64,000 nucleotides of DNA from Congeria kusceri (lineage: Eukaryota; Mollusca; Bivalvia; Myida; Dreissenidae), in contig CM051029.1 of assembly GCA_027627225.1 (NCBI GenBank), positions 69,674,578-69,738,577 on the forward strand. The letters run 5' to 3'. Position numbers and translations under genes: made by a program. Under the pieces are notes generated by a model. It was given only the letters and a program-made list of their open reading frames with translations. It ran no database searches and was not told the origin of the DNA. Of this stretch, positions 1-11,000 are shown one piece after another (within the stretch, counting starts at the first letter, position 1; each line of letters starts with the position of its first letter).

Positions 1-480
1 GTACTCTCGTGACATGATGCTCTGTAAGCCATCATAATAAATGGCAAATGGTCATCCCAATCATCTCTGTTGTCGTTTACATACACGGCCATCATTGCTT
101 GTATTGTGCGATTATGCCTCTCCACTAAACCATCAGAACGAGGATTGTAAGGAACAGTTCTAGTTTTTTGTATTCCTAAAAGTAGGCACATGTGTTTCAA
201 AAGACGGGATTCAAACTCAGGACCTTGATCTGAATGTATAATTGTGGGAACTCCATATCTACAAATGAACTGTGTGACAAGAGTATCAGCAACAGTGAGT
301 GCTGTATGGTCCTTGAGAGCGAATGCTTCTGTAAATTTGGTGTAATAATCTGAGATCACTAGAACATACTGATTATCATTACTTGTCATTGGTAATGGTC
401 CTAAAATGTCCAATGCTATACGATCAAGTGGTTGATATGAGATATCTTGCTGTAGTTCTGATTTGCCACAACCTGGACCG
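1..480 (-). pseudogene. Integrase catalytic core of gypsy copy 1 (runs off left edge)
   Basis: Reading minus from 480, the frame holds the retroviral-type integrase core: first Asp in LDILGPLP, second Asp in HSDQGPEFES, Glu in LVERHNRT. The three DDE residues are therefore present. It continues the zinc-binding part at 483-1184 in the same frame, separated only by one in-frame TAA at 483-485. That single nonsense codon splits an otherwise continuous integrase. The C-terminal domain lies outside the window. Confidence 0.88.
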
Positions 481-482
481 GG

Positions 483-1184
483 TTATCTACGTGAACACAT
501 TTCACATGAACTAACCCAGCGCCGTATATCACTACAGTAGTTTGGCCAATAGAATCGTTTCTTGATGGAAGCTATTGTTTTGTCTCTACCCAAGTGTCCT
601 GCCAATCTGCTCTCATGCAATTGTTTAAAAATTTCAGACCTTAACGTTGATGGAAGTACAAGTCTTAAGCCATTGTCACCTGTTCGCCATAACAAATTGT
701 CTTTTACTGTCATGGATTCCCATAAACTCCACAAGATTCTTACATTTTGGCTATATTCATTGATAGCAGACCTTGATGGCTTTTCACATGAATTGGACTT
801 AAACTGTAATAAAATTTTAATATCTGAATCACTACTTTGCATTTCCTCTAACTGTTCCGGTGACCAATTTTCAATCCAGTTGGAACACAGCACAGTGCTT
901 TTGTCGATTTTATTCTGCTGGGAATCGTGTATCCTATCATCAGGGGATTGAATCACAGAACAATGAACATCATCTTCTCTACGTGCCTTTCCACTGAGTG
1001 CTTTAGGCATCAGCATGCCTTTTTGACCGCTGGGGACTGTGTCAACACCTCCCACCATCCCGTTGTATTCAGAGTCAGTATTGTATTCATGATTTAAAAC
1101 ATGAAGTTCTGGACCATCATCATTACAAACGTCTGGGCAACACGTAGTACTAACGCTAGGGTCTGGAGCTAGGGTTCGAGGCAA
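483..1184 (-). pseudogene. pol linker and integrase zinc-binding domain, gypsy copy 1
   Basis: The last ~60 residues carry the HHCC zinc-binding fold of integrases: H in LHESR, H in AGHLGRDKT, then CEMC, with the usual KRFYWP between. The first ~130 residues are the poorly conserved linker between RNase H and integrase. The open stretch starts with no ATG, so its left boundary is set by a frame change near 1190-1216 where the RNase H frame ends. It ends at TAA 483-485. Confidence 0.85.
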
Positions 1185-1215
1185 AGTGTTGCCTTTTGCG
1201 CTTATGTCATTGCAA

Positions 1216-1974
1216 TCAGTCGTAGGTGTCTAACACTGTTAACCACCGAGCGAGCATGCCCTCTGGTTCCTTGAAGTTTTTTAACCATGTTAGTGAAGCA
1301 TGATCAGTGCGAACAAGAAAATGTCGTCCCCACAAGTAATGCCTAAACTGTCTAACAAAGGTTACAACCGCTAGTAATTCAATCATGGTAGTACAGTATC
1401 TCTGTTGTGACTTATTAAGTGACTTACTGGCATACGCAGTCACTCTTTCAACACCATCCTGGACTTGGGAAAGAACTGCACCAATTCCTGTTTGTGACCC
1501 ATCTGTGTCAAGTATGAACATCCCAATATTTTGTGGAAAGCCTAAAATTGGAGGGGATATCAGCTTTTCTTTAAGCTGTTCAAAACTTGATTGGCATTCC
1601 TCCGACCAAAAGAACCGTTTTCTTTTCTGAGTTAATTCTGTCAATGGAAAAGCAATCTGTGCGAAATTGGGTATAAACTTTCTGTAGTAACTCAAAAGAC
1701 CGAGGAAGCTTTTAATTTCAGTCTTATTCTGGGGTACAGGCCATGAATAAACTGCCTCGATTTTTGATGGGTTGCACGAAATTCCATCTTCTGAAACAAG
1801 GTGACCTAAATATTCAACTTGTTTTCTGAACAAGTGACATTTCTTTGGTTTGAGAGACAACTTTGAAGCACGGAATCTAGAGAAAACTTCAGCTAAATTA
1901 GCAAATGTTTTTTCAAATGTACTTCCGAACACAATAATATCATCAGCAAAGACACTGTTTCCATTGCATACCAC
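1216..1974 (-). pseudogene. RT thumb/connection and RNase H, gypsy copy 1
   Basis: It begins at the catalytic pair of the reverse transcriptase (FADDIIVFG). It continues with the gypsy signature FLGLLSYYRKFIPNFA and an RNase H domain (FILDTDGSQTGIGAVL, Glu in MIELLAVV, Asp in VRTDHASL). The upstream palm is in another frame (1943-2668): a small deletion falls just before the catalytic DD codons, so the active site itself is split. It ends with a stop at LDTYD, where a functional element would read on toward integrase. Confidence 0.9.
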
Positions 1975-2668
1975 GCAGAACTAATTCCACTAATCGCTCA
2001 AAGGTTGCAGGTGCGTTACAAAGGCCAAAGGGCATGACCTTAAATTGATATAAGCCACAATGTGAGCTAAATGCGGTCATATGCTTATGTCGGTCGGCCA
2101 TCTTAACCTGCCAATATCCACTAGTCAGATCTAATGTACAGAAGTATTTTGCACCTGCAAGAGTATCAAGGGCATCATTTATTTTAGGTAGAGGATAGGC
2201 ATCTTTCCTAGTTAATGTGTTTAACTTGCGATAGTCAATGCAAAATCGGACAGTATTATCTGTTTTCTTTACTAATACGATTGGTGCCGCCCAAGCACTG
2301 GAGCTAGGTTCAATGATTTCATTATCGAGCATCTTTTGAATTTCAGATTCAACAATACCTTTCTGAGCAAGAGGGACACGTCTTGGGGGAGTTTTAACTG
2401 GTTTTGCGTTTCCAACATCAAGTGTATGTTCTACTAGGTCTGTCTGGGGGACCTTTCCAGAACCATCGCCAAATATGTCACTGTACTCATTCAGAAGACT
2501 TTTAAGCTTATTTTGTTGGTCAGTATTAAGAGTTTCGGAAGCTTCATCAAGTAATGGCTGAATGTGAGTAGGCAAGGTAATTGAGTCTTGAATTTTATGA
2601 TCATGTTCATTCATCTCACTCACTGACAAAATTGGCTGCAAGCTGGCAACTGTCATATTTCGGTCCAT
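1943..2668 (-). pseudogene. Reverse transcriptase fingers/palm, gypsy copy 1
   Basis: It shows the gypsy RT blocks in order: VRFCIDYRKLN, DAYPLP, FCTLDLTSGYWQ (first catalytic Asp), TAFSSHCGLYQFKVMPFGL and CNAPATFERL. The N-terminal ~100 residues form the spacer that follows protease. The frame stops right before the YxDD-type motif. It overlaps the protease frame by 53 bases, an overlap I take as a frameshift lesion, although a programmed shift cannot be excluded. Confidence 0.9.
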
Positions 2669-3413
2669 TTTTATACTTCAAGTTTATAAAAGTAACTGGA
2701 ATTTCGGCTCGGTTAGCATCAATAACCGTTTTTGCCATAAGTAAGCCTCGTTTTTGTACCAGTTTGTATGGTTCAACTATACCTTGTTGTTCAAAAAATA
2801 GACCATCTATGTTTGCATTGATTGTCATTTCTGAGTCCGCGGGGATGGTACATGTATTTTCTAACCGAATGCGTGCTACTTTTTGGCTTTCATGTCTACT
2901 TAATTTGATTTTGTGCTTACCAATTTGCATTAAGGCTTTGCCAAACATTAGCAGAACGTCAAAAGCTTCCAAGAAATCCCCACCCAGAATAACGTTAATT
3001 TCATCCAAATCTGCAACTAAGAATTCATAAGAAAATGGCTCATTGTCTAATTGAAAATCAACTCTTGTTTTCCCCAAAACTTCTAACTCACTACCATTAG
3101 CAGCAGTTAGGGTTTGATTAACCCTTTTTAGCTGACTTAGATCTAATCTCAATTTTCTAGCCATACTGGTTGACAGGATGCTAACAGAGGAGCCAGAATC
3201 AATCAGTGCTTGACAAATATAGCTGTTAATTGTCAGTTTTGCAAATAAACAAGACCTTGTCCTGAAAGCATTTAAGATAATGTTCTGTTGCCCATGAACC
3301 TCAGAAGTTCCAATGGCTGACATTTCGGGCTCAATCTCAGCCACGTCTAGTTTTCCGACAGATTTCGGGGACATGTTGGAGCTATGTGACCTTTGGAGTG
3401 ACATTTGTAACAT
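2616..3413 (-). pseudogene. Retropepsin-like aspartic protease region, gypsy copy 1
   Basis: A single-domain aspartic protease is recognised by ALIDSGSSVSIL (the D-S-G active site), followed ~60 residues later by the NVILGGDFLEAFD segment that closes the fold. Upstream residues overlap the end of Gag by ~67 bases in another frame. That is the usual Gag/Pro arrangement and may reflect programmed frameshifting in the parent element. I make no claim of activity. Confidence 0.85.
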
Positions 3414-3949
3414 TCTGTGTTTTCCAGATTCTTAATTCGTTCTCTACTATTAGATCTGCTTCTATTCTTCCTACTGAGAGATTGATTAAGTGCCTTTAAT
3501 AAATTTGCAATGTTGTCTAGCGTTACATTCTCCTTCTGCCCATCCTTAATGGTATTGCATTCTGAGTGCAATAGATCTGATTCGAACCTAGGTTTCCTTA
3601 GAATACCCTGAGAGCCTTCAAATGCTTCAAATTCAATAGCCAAAGCAATTGCCGCGTTAATTGTAGTGGGGTGCCTAAATTGGACGTGACTTCGAACTTC
3701 CGGTCTTGACAGGCCGTTAATGAACTGGTCAATGACATAAATCTCTCTTGCATCTGATTGTACAGAGGGGTATGCTTGTAAACAAAGCTTATGTAAGGCA
3801 TAGCCAAAATCAGCAGCAGATTCAGATCTTAGCTGACGCCTATAACAATCTGGTGACGTTGAAGTTGTTAACGTCACAATATATGTGACGACGTATTGTA
3901 TGTTGTTAACCCAATACGAGATAAAATAATTAAATAACACCTGTTCCAA
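3347..3949 (-). pseudogene. Gag C-terminal half with CCHC zinc knuckle, gypsy copy 1
   Basis: The C-terminus carries one CCHC knuckle (CYKCHSKGHIAPTC). Before it is the end of a capsid-like domain (SADFGYALHKL, FINGLSRPEVR). The residues before position ~35 (left of base ~3850) look like random AT-rich sequence, so true Gag homology starts near 3850. The N-terminal half of capsid and any 5' LTR have been lost or replaced. Confidence 0.85.
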
Positions 3950-4966
3950 AGTTTTTTTTTAAATTTTTTATTTTGAAATAACAACGAACAAATAAATTGT
4001 AAGTACATTGACGTGTGCATATCACTTCAACTGTAATCATCGAACTAGTGACGTGTGCATATCACTTCAACAGTAATCATCGAACTAGTGACGTGTGCAT
4101 ATCACTTAATCATCGAACTAGATATATATAATACTCTGTTCATTTTGCCTATAGGATAACTATAACTATATGTATGCTGGAAGTAAAGTGTATTTGTAGA
4201 GTAAGGAACAATATGGTGTAGAGTTATTCTTGACACTTTAGTCGTTGCTTGAAAATCTTAATTTATGTAAGTGAAATGGTAGGCGCTTTATTTTTTAATC
4301 AATAGTAAATACATCAATACTGGTCATTTTAAACTAGGTGTCCCTGGACTTATCATTTATCTATAGAAAGTTAAGGGCCTTAATATGAGAAATTGCAAAA
4401 TGGACCAAAGTGTAATTTTTCTACTGAATAAAGAAGTCATTAGATATGTATTTACATGTACATACCAACTTTTATCTAAAAATCTAAGTTCAAAATGGGC
4501 TGACTTGTGTCAAGTTTCAACATATTTGTTACATGCAAACCTTATCCAGAGCTACACTTACGGCGGGATTATTACAAACTAAACGTGCATTGAACAGCTC
4601 AGTCTATTTGGTGAATAGATTAGGTAAAACTATTTGAAGACTTTATACATGTGGAAATAATAATTACTGCTTTACCATAAACGAAAAAATGTCACACATG
4701 AAACTTATTTTCCACTATCCAAAACTAATTAACAATTCCTTTATATTTCCTAATATACCATGTACAAAATGTAAATTATTAATTCTCAGACCACATACTA
4801 TTTGCAACAAAGATACACGTAAAATGTTCCAAGCATATATATTTGAAATACAATGTATAGATAAATGTGTGCAGTCAAAAAATGGACAATACGTTTGATA
4901 AATAAACGACAAGGTTATGGTATATTCACAAACAATTAACTGAACATTGGTTGTGAAATAATCTTT
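3950..4966. other. AT-rich intergenic stretch with a short tandem array
   Basis: I see no gene here. There is a T-run at 3951-3961, then three tandem copies of a ~40-bp unit (4008-4124). The rest is AT-rich sequence with only chance open frames. A TATA-like 'gatatatataat' follows the repeats near 4120. The stretch separates the truncated gypsy copy from the poly(A) site of the peptidase gene. Confidence 0.6.
4008..4124. repeat. Tandem ~40-bp repeat, 3 copies
   Basis: The unit starts 'gacgtgtgcatatcacttca' and ends 'aatcatcgaactagt'. Copies 1 and 2 are nearly identical; copy 3 lacks a few bases. It lies just right of the truncated end of the gypsy element and could be a leftover of LTR enhancer repeats, but nothing else supports an LTR here. 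Confidence 0.85.
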
Positions 4967-4972
4967 TTTATT
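4967..4972 (-). terminator. Poly(A) signal AATAAA of the Ulp1-PHD gene
   Basis: AATAAA on the minus strand lies ~67 bases after the stop codon at 5039-5041. Position and strand fit 3' end formation of the peptidase gene. Confidence 0.6.
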
Positions 4973-5038
4973 TTGCACCCTTCCAGTATTCATTGGTCCT
5001 GGGCTTTGAGCAAATGTGGTTTCTAACAACAACTATGG

Positions 5039-8000
5039 TTAGTGGCACAAACAACATGTGTACGCCTTTTTTGCATATGAAGAATATTTCTGATGGCCGA
5101 TGGTCTTCACTTGCCTAGCCAAACACTCAAAGTGGACCCAAAACTTGGAGCATCTGTCACAACCAACCTGAAAATGTATTTGCAAGACATATACATTTTT
5201 TGTAGTTAATGCTTACACATCATAATAACAAGAGATGTTACATGTCATGTTAATAATAATAATTTAACAAATAGCTACTAAGGAAACAACTTTTGGCTCC
5301 CCTCTGAAAATATACTTACCAGATTGATGCTAGGCAATTTACTTCTAGCATACAGTGTGTTAATTAATTAAATAATGAATGTCACATAGAATTAAAGAGC
5401 ATTGGCTTTCATCACATCTTGTATTGAAGGGTTTGAAAATGGTGGCCTTACCCATTCTGCAGACGCATCACTTTTTCCACAAAGACGGCATAATTCTTCA
5501 ATTGGATCTGAAAAATACATTTTTGCACTAAAATTTGTGTACAATTAGATACTTCTGTTATGATTTAGTAAAATCAGTTTAATATGAAGTCAACCTTAAA
5601 ACTGGCATAAATTAAACTGCAAAACATTTTTTTACCTTGATTCATTGCAATTAGTTGCAGCATCTTCAACCGATAGCTGACAACAGAGTCTGCATCCTGT
5701 GAAAACATCAGTGGCTCTCCTTTCAGTATTTTTTCTGCAAACTTAAAGCAATGAAACAACAACATTAGAGGTCTCATCTTACGACACATTCATGTGTAAC
5801 AATAATGGTATAAATAGTTTTGCAAAACTGACAAAATCAAAAGGGAAAACAAATTTACAGAGAAAGGGCAAGATATATATACATTTTACTTATCCATATA
5901 CTGACAATGTACTTTAACAAAAAAATGTAGTTGCTAGCTCGATTCCTTTGCAATAAGGGCTTCAAATGTAAAAAAGCAAACCTGTGTCATACTGTTATTT
6001 GCCAATCACATAGACAATTTGTCACAAAGATTTACTGACCATTACACTTTCACTTGTCAATTTCATTACTGTTTACGTAATTATCACATATTATTTTTTA
6101 TTAATAACATGAACATATTTACTCACTTTTACACAGAAAACGCCACAGGATGAACTGTCAAGCTGTTTTGGGTGGGGTTTGACAATGAACTTCCACCTGT
6201 GCTGCTGCTCTGGACGGACTGCCATATAGGACCTGTAAAAATAATAATAATTTTCAATTATTTAATGACTATTTAAAGCCCAGCTGCCTCATCTTCTAAT
6301 CTTATACAAGCCTACCTAAATACCATTGCTTAAATTTATATCAGTTCTCAGCCCCAGGCCGAGAAGTGATATGGATATAAAAGCCATTTTACGAGATTTT
6401 ATTGGCTAATAAGACAGGGCCAGAAAACAGAAATAAATTCTCAGCGGAAATGTAGAAAACAGCAGTCATTTTGAATGTTAGTGAGTAAAGGATATTTTGC
6501 AATCTTTTTTAAATTCAGCTGATTGAAATTCTAGCCAGTGAACTTATATATATGGTGCCATCTGACCTAAATGGCTATGTTACACTAGAAAATGTTTGCT
6601 AATTTTATAAGTTAACATTTTTACGGAGACATTTGCAGTCAAAATGTAAACCTAAATTGAAACAATCGAACTAAACACGTCTTTAAAAGGTAAAAATATA
6701 AAGGAATAGTTATAAACTTGTCATTTTCAGCCTCGGGCCAATACCACTGCCCTCGGACAAATAACAGGGCCTGTATCAAATCACTCACCAAGACTTCATG
6801 TTCAGCTGAACAAAAAAAACACACCATAAAAATCAATCAAGACACAGTAAGGAAATCTCACAGTGCCTCATTTCAATGGGTTTCTTTAGTATCTGAGTGT
6901 TTGTTCTGAATGCATAAAGCTTATTTACCGCCATAACTGGAGTATTTCTTTCAGTGTTTCTGGCAACTCTCCGAGTGGATCTAACACCCAAATTCGGTGC
7001 AGGCGAAGATAAAATACCTGTAAGACAAAAGCTTAGCAAACACTAATATAAGCAAATTGTCTGTTTGAAATTATTGCCATTGATTCTGAGCCAAGAAAAA
7101 TAAATGTCAGTCAATTAGTTGGCCTGTTTATTTTTCTGTTCTTATTTGAATGTGCTTGAAAAATTTACGTTCAAACCTTTCATAAGCAGGGCAATTATTT
7201 TTCTTTGAAAGGAGCTAAAATAAGACTGGAATGATGATGTAAAATATTTACCAGAAGAATCCAATGGTTGCCCCTGTGGTTAAAAACACCCAAAGCAGTA
7301 TCCCCACAGAACTCAAACTGAAAAAAGGACATATTATTATAAACTACACGTAACTTGGTAAGTAAGAGCAAAAACATGGAATCAATCACCTGATCAGATT
7401 TATTTTTTCATATAACAGAACTGACAGTTGAGATGACTGACAAACTGAACTATACATAATATTTGAAAGTTATTGATTGTATTGCAAGCAATACAGGAAT
7501 CTCATACCGGTGAAAACACTATTAATTACAGACTTGCGTTACCTTCATATCGCCCTTTACGTGCACAAGTATAATAACGTATCATGATCAAATCTCTTGA
7601 TTCTTTGACATTAAAGACTTAACATAATATTGATGAGCTCTGCAAGATATATAATAGATTTTATGTATAACACTGAATACCTGTTCTTGCTTAATCAAAC
7701 CCATGAAACAGCAGTCTAGGACCTATTCAACAGAGGGATATAAAGCATAAAAAACACAAATCAGCAGGGTTCCTATTAAGAAGATTCAAGAAAACAGATT
7801 TTTGGCATGTTTTCTGTTCTAGAGACTGAGGTTGCTAGCTTAAGTTTTGAACTTAGGAATCAAAAACGAATCTTAGAAAGCCTTCAAGAGATTGTTCATT
7901 GGAATTTTACTTTTTATTTAGCATTTTTCTTAAACTGTTATGTATACATAACATATAATATAATGATCTTTATTTCATGTAAAATAGCTAAATGCATACA

Positions 8001-11000
8001 TAAATTCATTTTTAACCATTTGTATTTGGAGTTCTTCATTCATCTCATAAGCAACATTAGCAACTGGCATATTTGCACAAACAAAAGTATCTTTTAATGC
8101 ATTTTTGCCTTCATATTTTGTGTGTGTGTGTGTAAAGTTTTTAAGTAATGATGGAATAAAATCAAGCATATGCTCACCTCATCTGTCACTTTTGTTTTCA
8201 TATCTTTTACATTTTTGGTCCAAATTTTAGTGCCAAAACTTGAACATATTAAATAGTTTTGGCACCGCCGCTTTTCCCAGACTGTCTTGCAATCTGTCCA
8301 TTAATAAATTGTAAATATTATTACCAAATAATAAGAGGAATTTTTTTTCGTAGACTGAAATAATTGATCTATATTTTTTAACAAACATGCACAATTACGA
8401 TGAAAAACAAAAAGGTAGAACTGATATGTAGTAAATCCGTTAAGAAGTCTTGATCAAATGGGAATAATTCAATAAATGCTGTAGCTAAAGTTATAACATT
8501 TTAGAATTGCACTTGGCTAAAAACCATTGATCTTTGTAATGAAAGTTGAAATGAATCCTCTTAAAAGTATTGTGAAAATAGTTGGACATCATAACATTAC
8601 AAAGAGAATTCTGTTGTGTGGGGGCACATTTTTTTGTTTCTCAAACATTGGTTCCACTATTATGTTGATTTAATCAGGTTTCTATTTTAAATACTTACAT
8701 TCTAAAATCCGATCAACAGAAACTGTGTCTTCTCCTGTTTCGTCCATTGATTCATAGTTTTTTTCTACCTCCTCTATCACTCCTTCCTCCCTAAACTTAT
8801 TAACACCCTCCTCCTCACCCACTCCATCCTCCCCCTCATCCACTCCATCCTGCCCTTCACCCACTCCATCCTCTTCACCCTGTTCATCCTTCCCTTCAAA
8901 CACTCCATCCTCCTCACCCACTCCATCCTCCCCTTCACCCACTCCATCCTCCCTTTCACCCACTCCATCTTCTTCCCCCTCTACATCCTCCCCCTCAAAC
9001 ACTCCATCCTCCCCTTCATCCACTCCATCCTCCCCTTCACCCACTCCATCTTTTCCCCCCCTCAAACACTCCATCCTCCCCCTCACCCACTCCATCTTCT
9101 TCCCCTCACCCACTCCATCCTCCCCTCATCCCCTCCATCCTCCCCCTCCCACACTCCCTCCTCCTCCTCCTCCTCAAACACTCCATCCTCCCCCTCACCC
9201 ACTCCATCCACCCCTCACCCACTCCATCCTCCCCCTGAAACATTCCATCCTCCCCCTCACACACTCCATCCTCCCCTCACTAACTCCATCCTCGCCCTCA
9301 AACATTCCATCCTCCACCTCAAACACTCCTTGTTCTAACTCCCGTGTTTCCGCTTCGTCATCGTCCCGCAGCAAGTTATCAGACACCTCACTCAGTGTGT
9401 CGCATTCACTGAAGCAAAAAATAACAACAAACATTGATGAAGTTATGTGATATGAAACAACTCATTATTAATGTTTTCTGAATTTGTATGATACCTGATA
9501 AAACTTAAAAAGGATAAAATGAAAGCCCAAAACAAAACCATTCATAATATTAACAAAAAATAAACACAAATGTCTGCAGGTGGTGGCTACAATATGGTGC
9601 TGGTCAGCCATTACTTGATGTCCAAATCAGGTCAAGGTCAAACTGAGATTGGATACTATGGTGGATTGGGGATGGTCATAAGCATCAAAAGTGTAGCTAG
9701 CTATGTTACTGATAGACACAAAAAAAGTAAATTAGAGTAAATGGTAACCGAGAAAATGCCCATTTGAATTTTCTTAGTCCAAATTAAGACAGTGACATTT
9801 TGACATGCATGGATATGAAATGGCCAAAAGAAACAACAGAATAGGTATCAAAGAGTTGTGGCAAGCAAGACCAACATGTTAAAATTTTCTTAATCTATTA
9901 CAAAATGACAGAAGGATGGGCAATCAATGTCTAAATGTGTAAAAGCAGCACAATGAAAAGTCAAACTGTTATATTTATCTTCATTATACAAATGATTCTG
10001 GTTGGCTGGTTGCTACAAGTACTTTTTTTTCAAGATTTTGTATAGCAGATTATTTGGCATGTAATTTAATTTATAGGTTTTCTTAAATATGTTAAGATTT
10101 GTAAGTAAAACCTAATGTTCTAATATTATGTCATATATAAATTTTGCTTTGTTTGTAGACTTTACAACACTTGTTTTAGTACTGGATTCAGTGGACTGAT
10201 GCAGCAGATTTTTATTAGACTAGAAATGTGTCTGAATGACACGGATGCTCCCATTTTATTTGACTGGACATAAAAAACAAGTGTTGCGTGCAACACATAA
10301 TGTTGACCATTAATACAGCATAAATTTACTAGTCACGATTATTTGTGCTAATTTATTTTGATTTCCCATATTGCACGACAAAGTTATTGGCAATACAAGG
10401 AAAATGCGCAACTTCAAAGTGTCCACTCCACTGTGACCTTGACACTCGTCTTGATATGATGATAATTTTTGCCAATTTATTTCAAATTCATGCACAACAA
10501 ACTTATCGTACGGACGCAAACATGTAATTTTACTATATACATAATAAGGAATATCAAACAATATCCAAGTGTCCACTGTGACCTTAATGTTGACATGTCG
10601 TCTCAATATGATGATCATTTGTGCCGATTTATTTCAAAATCCGATAATGCACAACAAAGTTATGGATTGGACATAAACATGTACTTTCACTATATACATA
10701 TAAGGAATATGCAAAAACTTCAGTGTCCACTGTGATCTTGACCTTGAAGCGAGGGACATGGTTGTTGCACGCGACACTTAGACTTGATATGATGATCATT
10801 TTCGCCAATTTATTTCCAGATCCCATAATGCAAAACAAAGTTATCAGCCGGACATGAAATGTCCCACACAAACACATACACACACAGACAGGGGTAACAT
10901 GACATGCCCTTCCGCCATTATCATGGATGCATTTTCATCTTAAATGACGTTGGGTTAAAAATGATGCAAACATAATTAGATGAGGGTTCGATGTTAGTAA

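Larger units (their letters stand above)
1..3949 (-). mobile_element. Ty3/gypsy-like LTR retroelement, decayed internal region
   Basis: Domains run gag zinc knuckle, aspartic protease, reverse transcriptase, RNase H, integrase in order from 3.9 kb down to the left edge. This is the Ty3/gypsy order (RNase H before integrase). The copy is broken: the reading frame is interrupted at five or more places and the N-terminal half of Gag is missing. The 3' LTR lies off the left edge, and no convincing 5' LTR, primer-binding site or TG...CA end is visible right of 3950. This is an old, inactive copy. The element is unrelated at close range to the second gypsy copy at 62.5-64 kb, since the integrase residues differ throughout. 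Confidence 0.93.

Noticed and set aside
8777..8968. Alternative frames through the C/T-rich array (MEWVKGRM repeats)
   Set aside because: These are out-of-frame readings of the EDGVxEG minisatellite and have no link to neighbouring exons.
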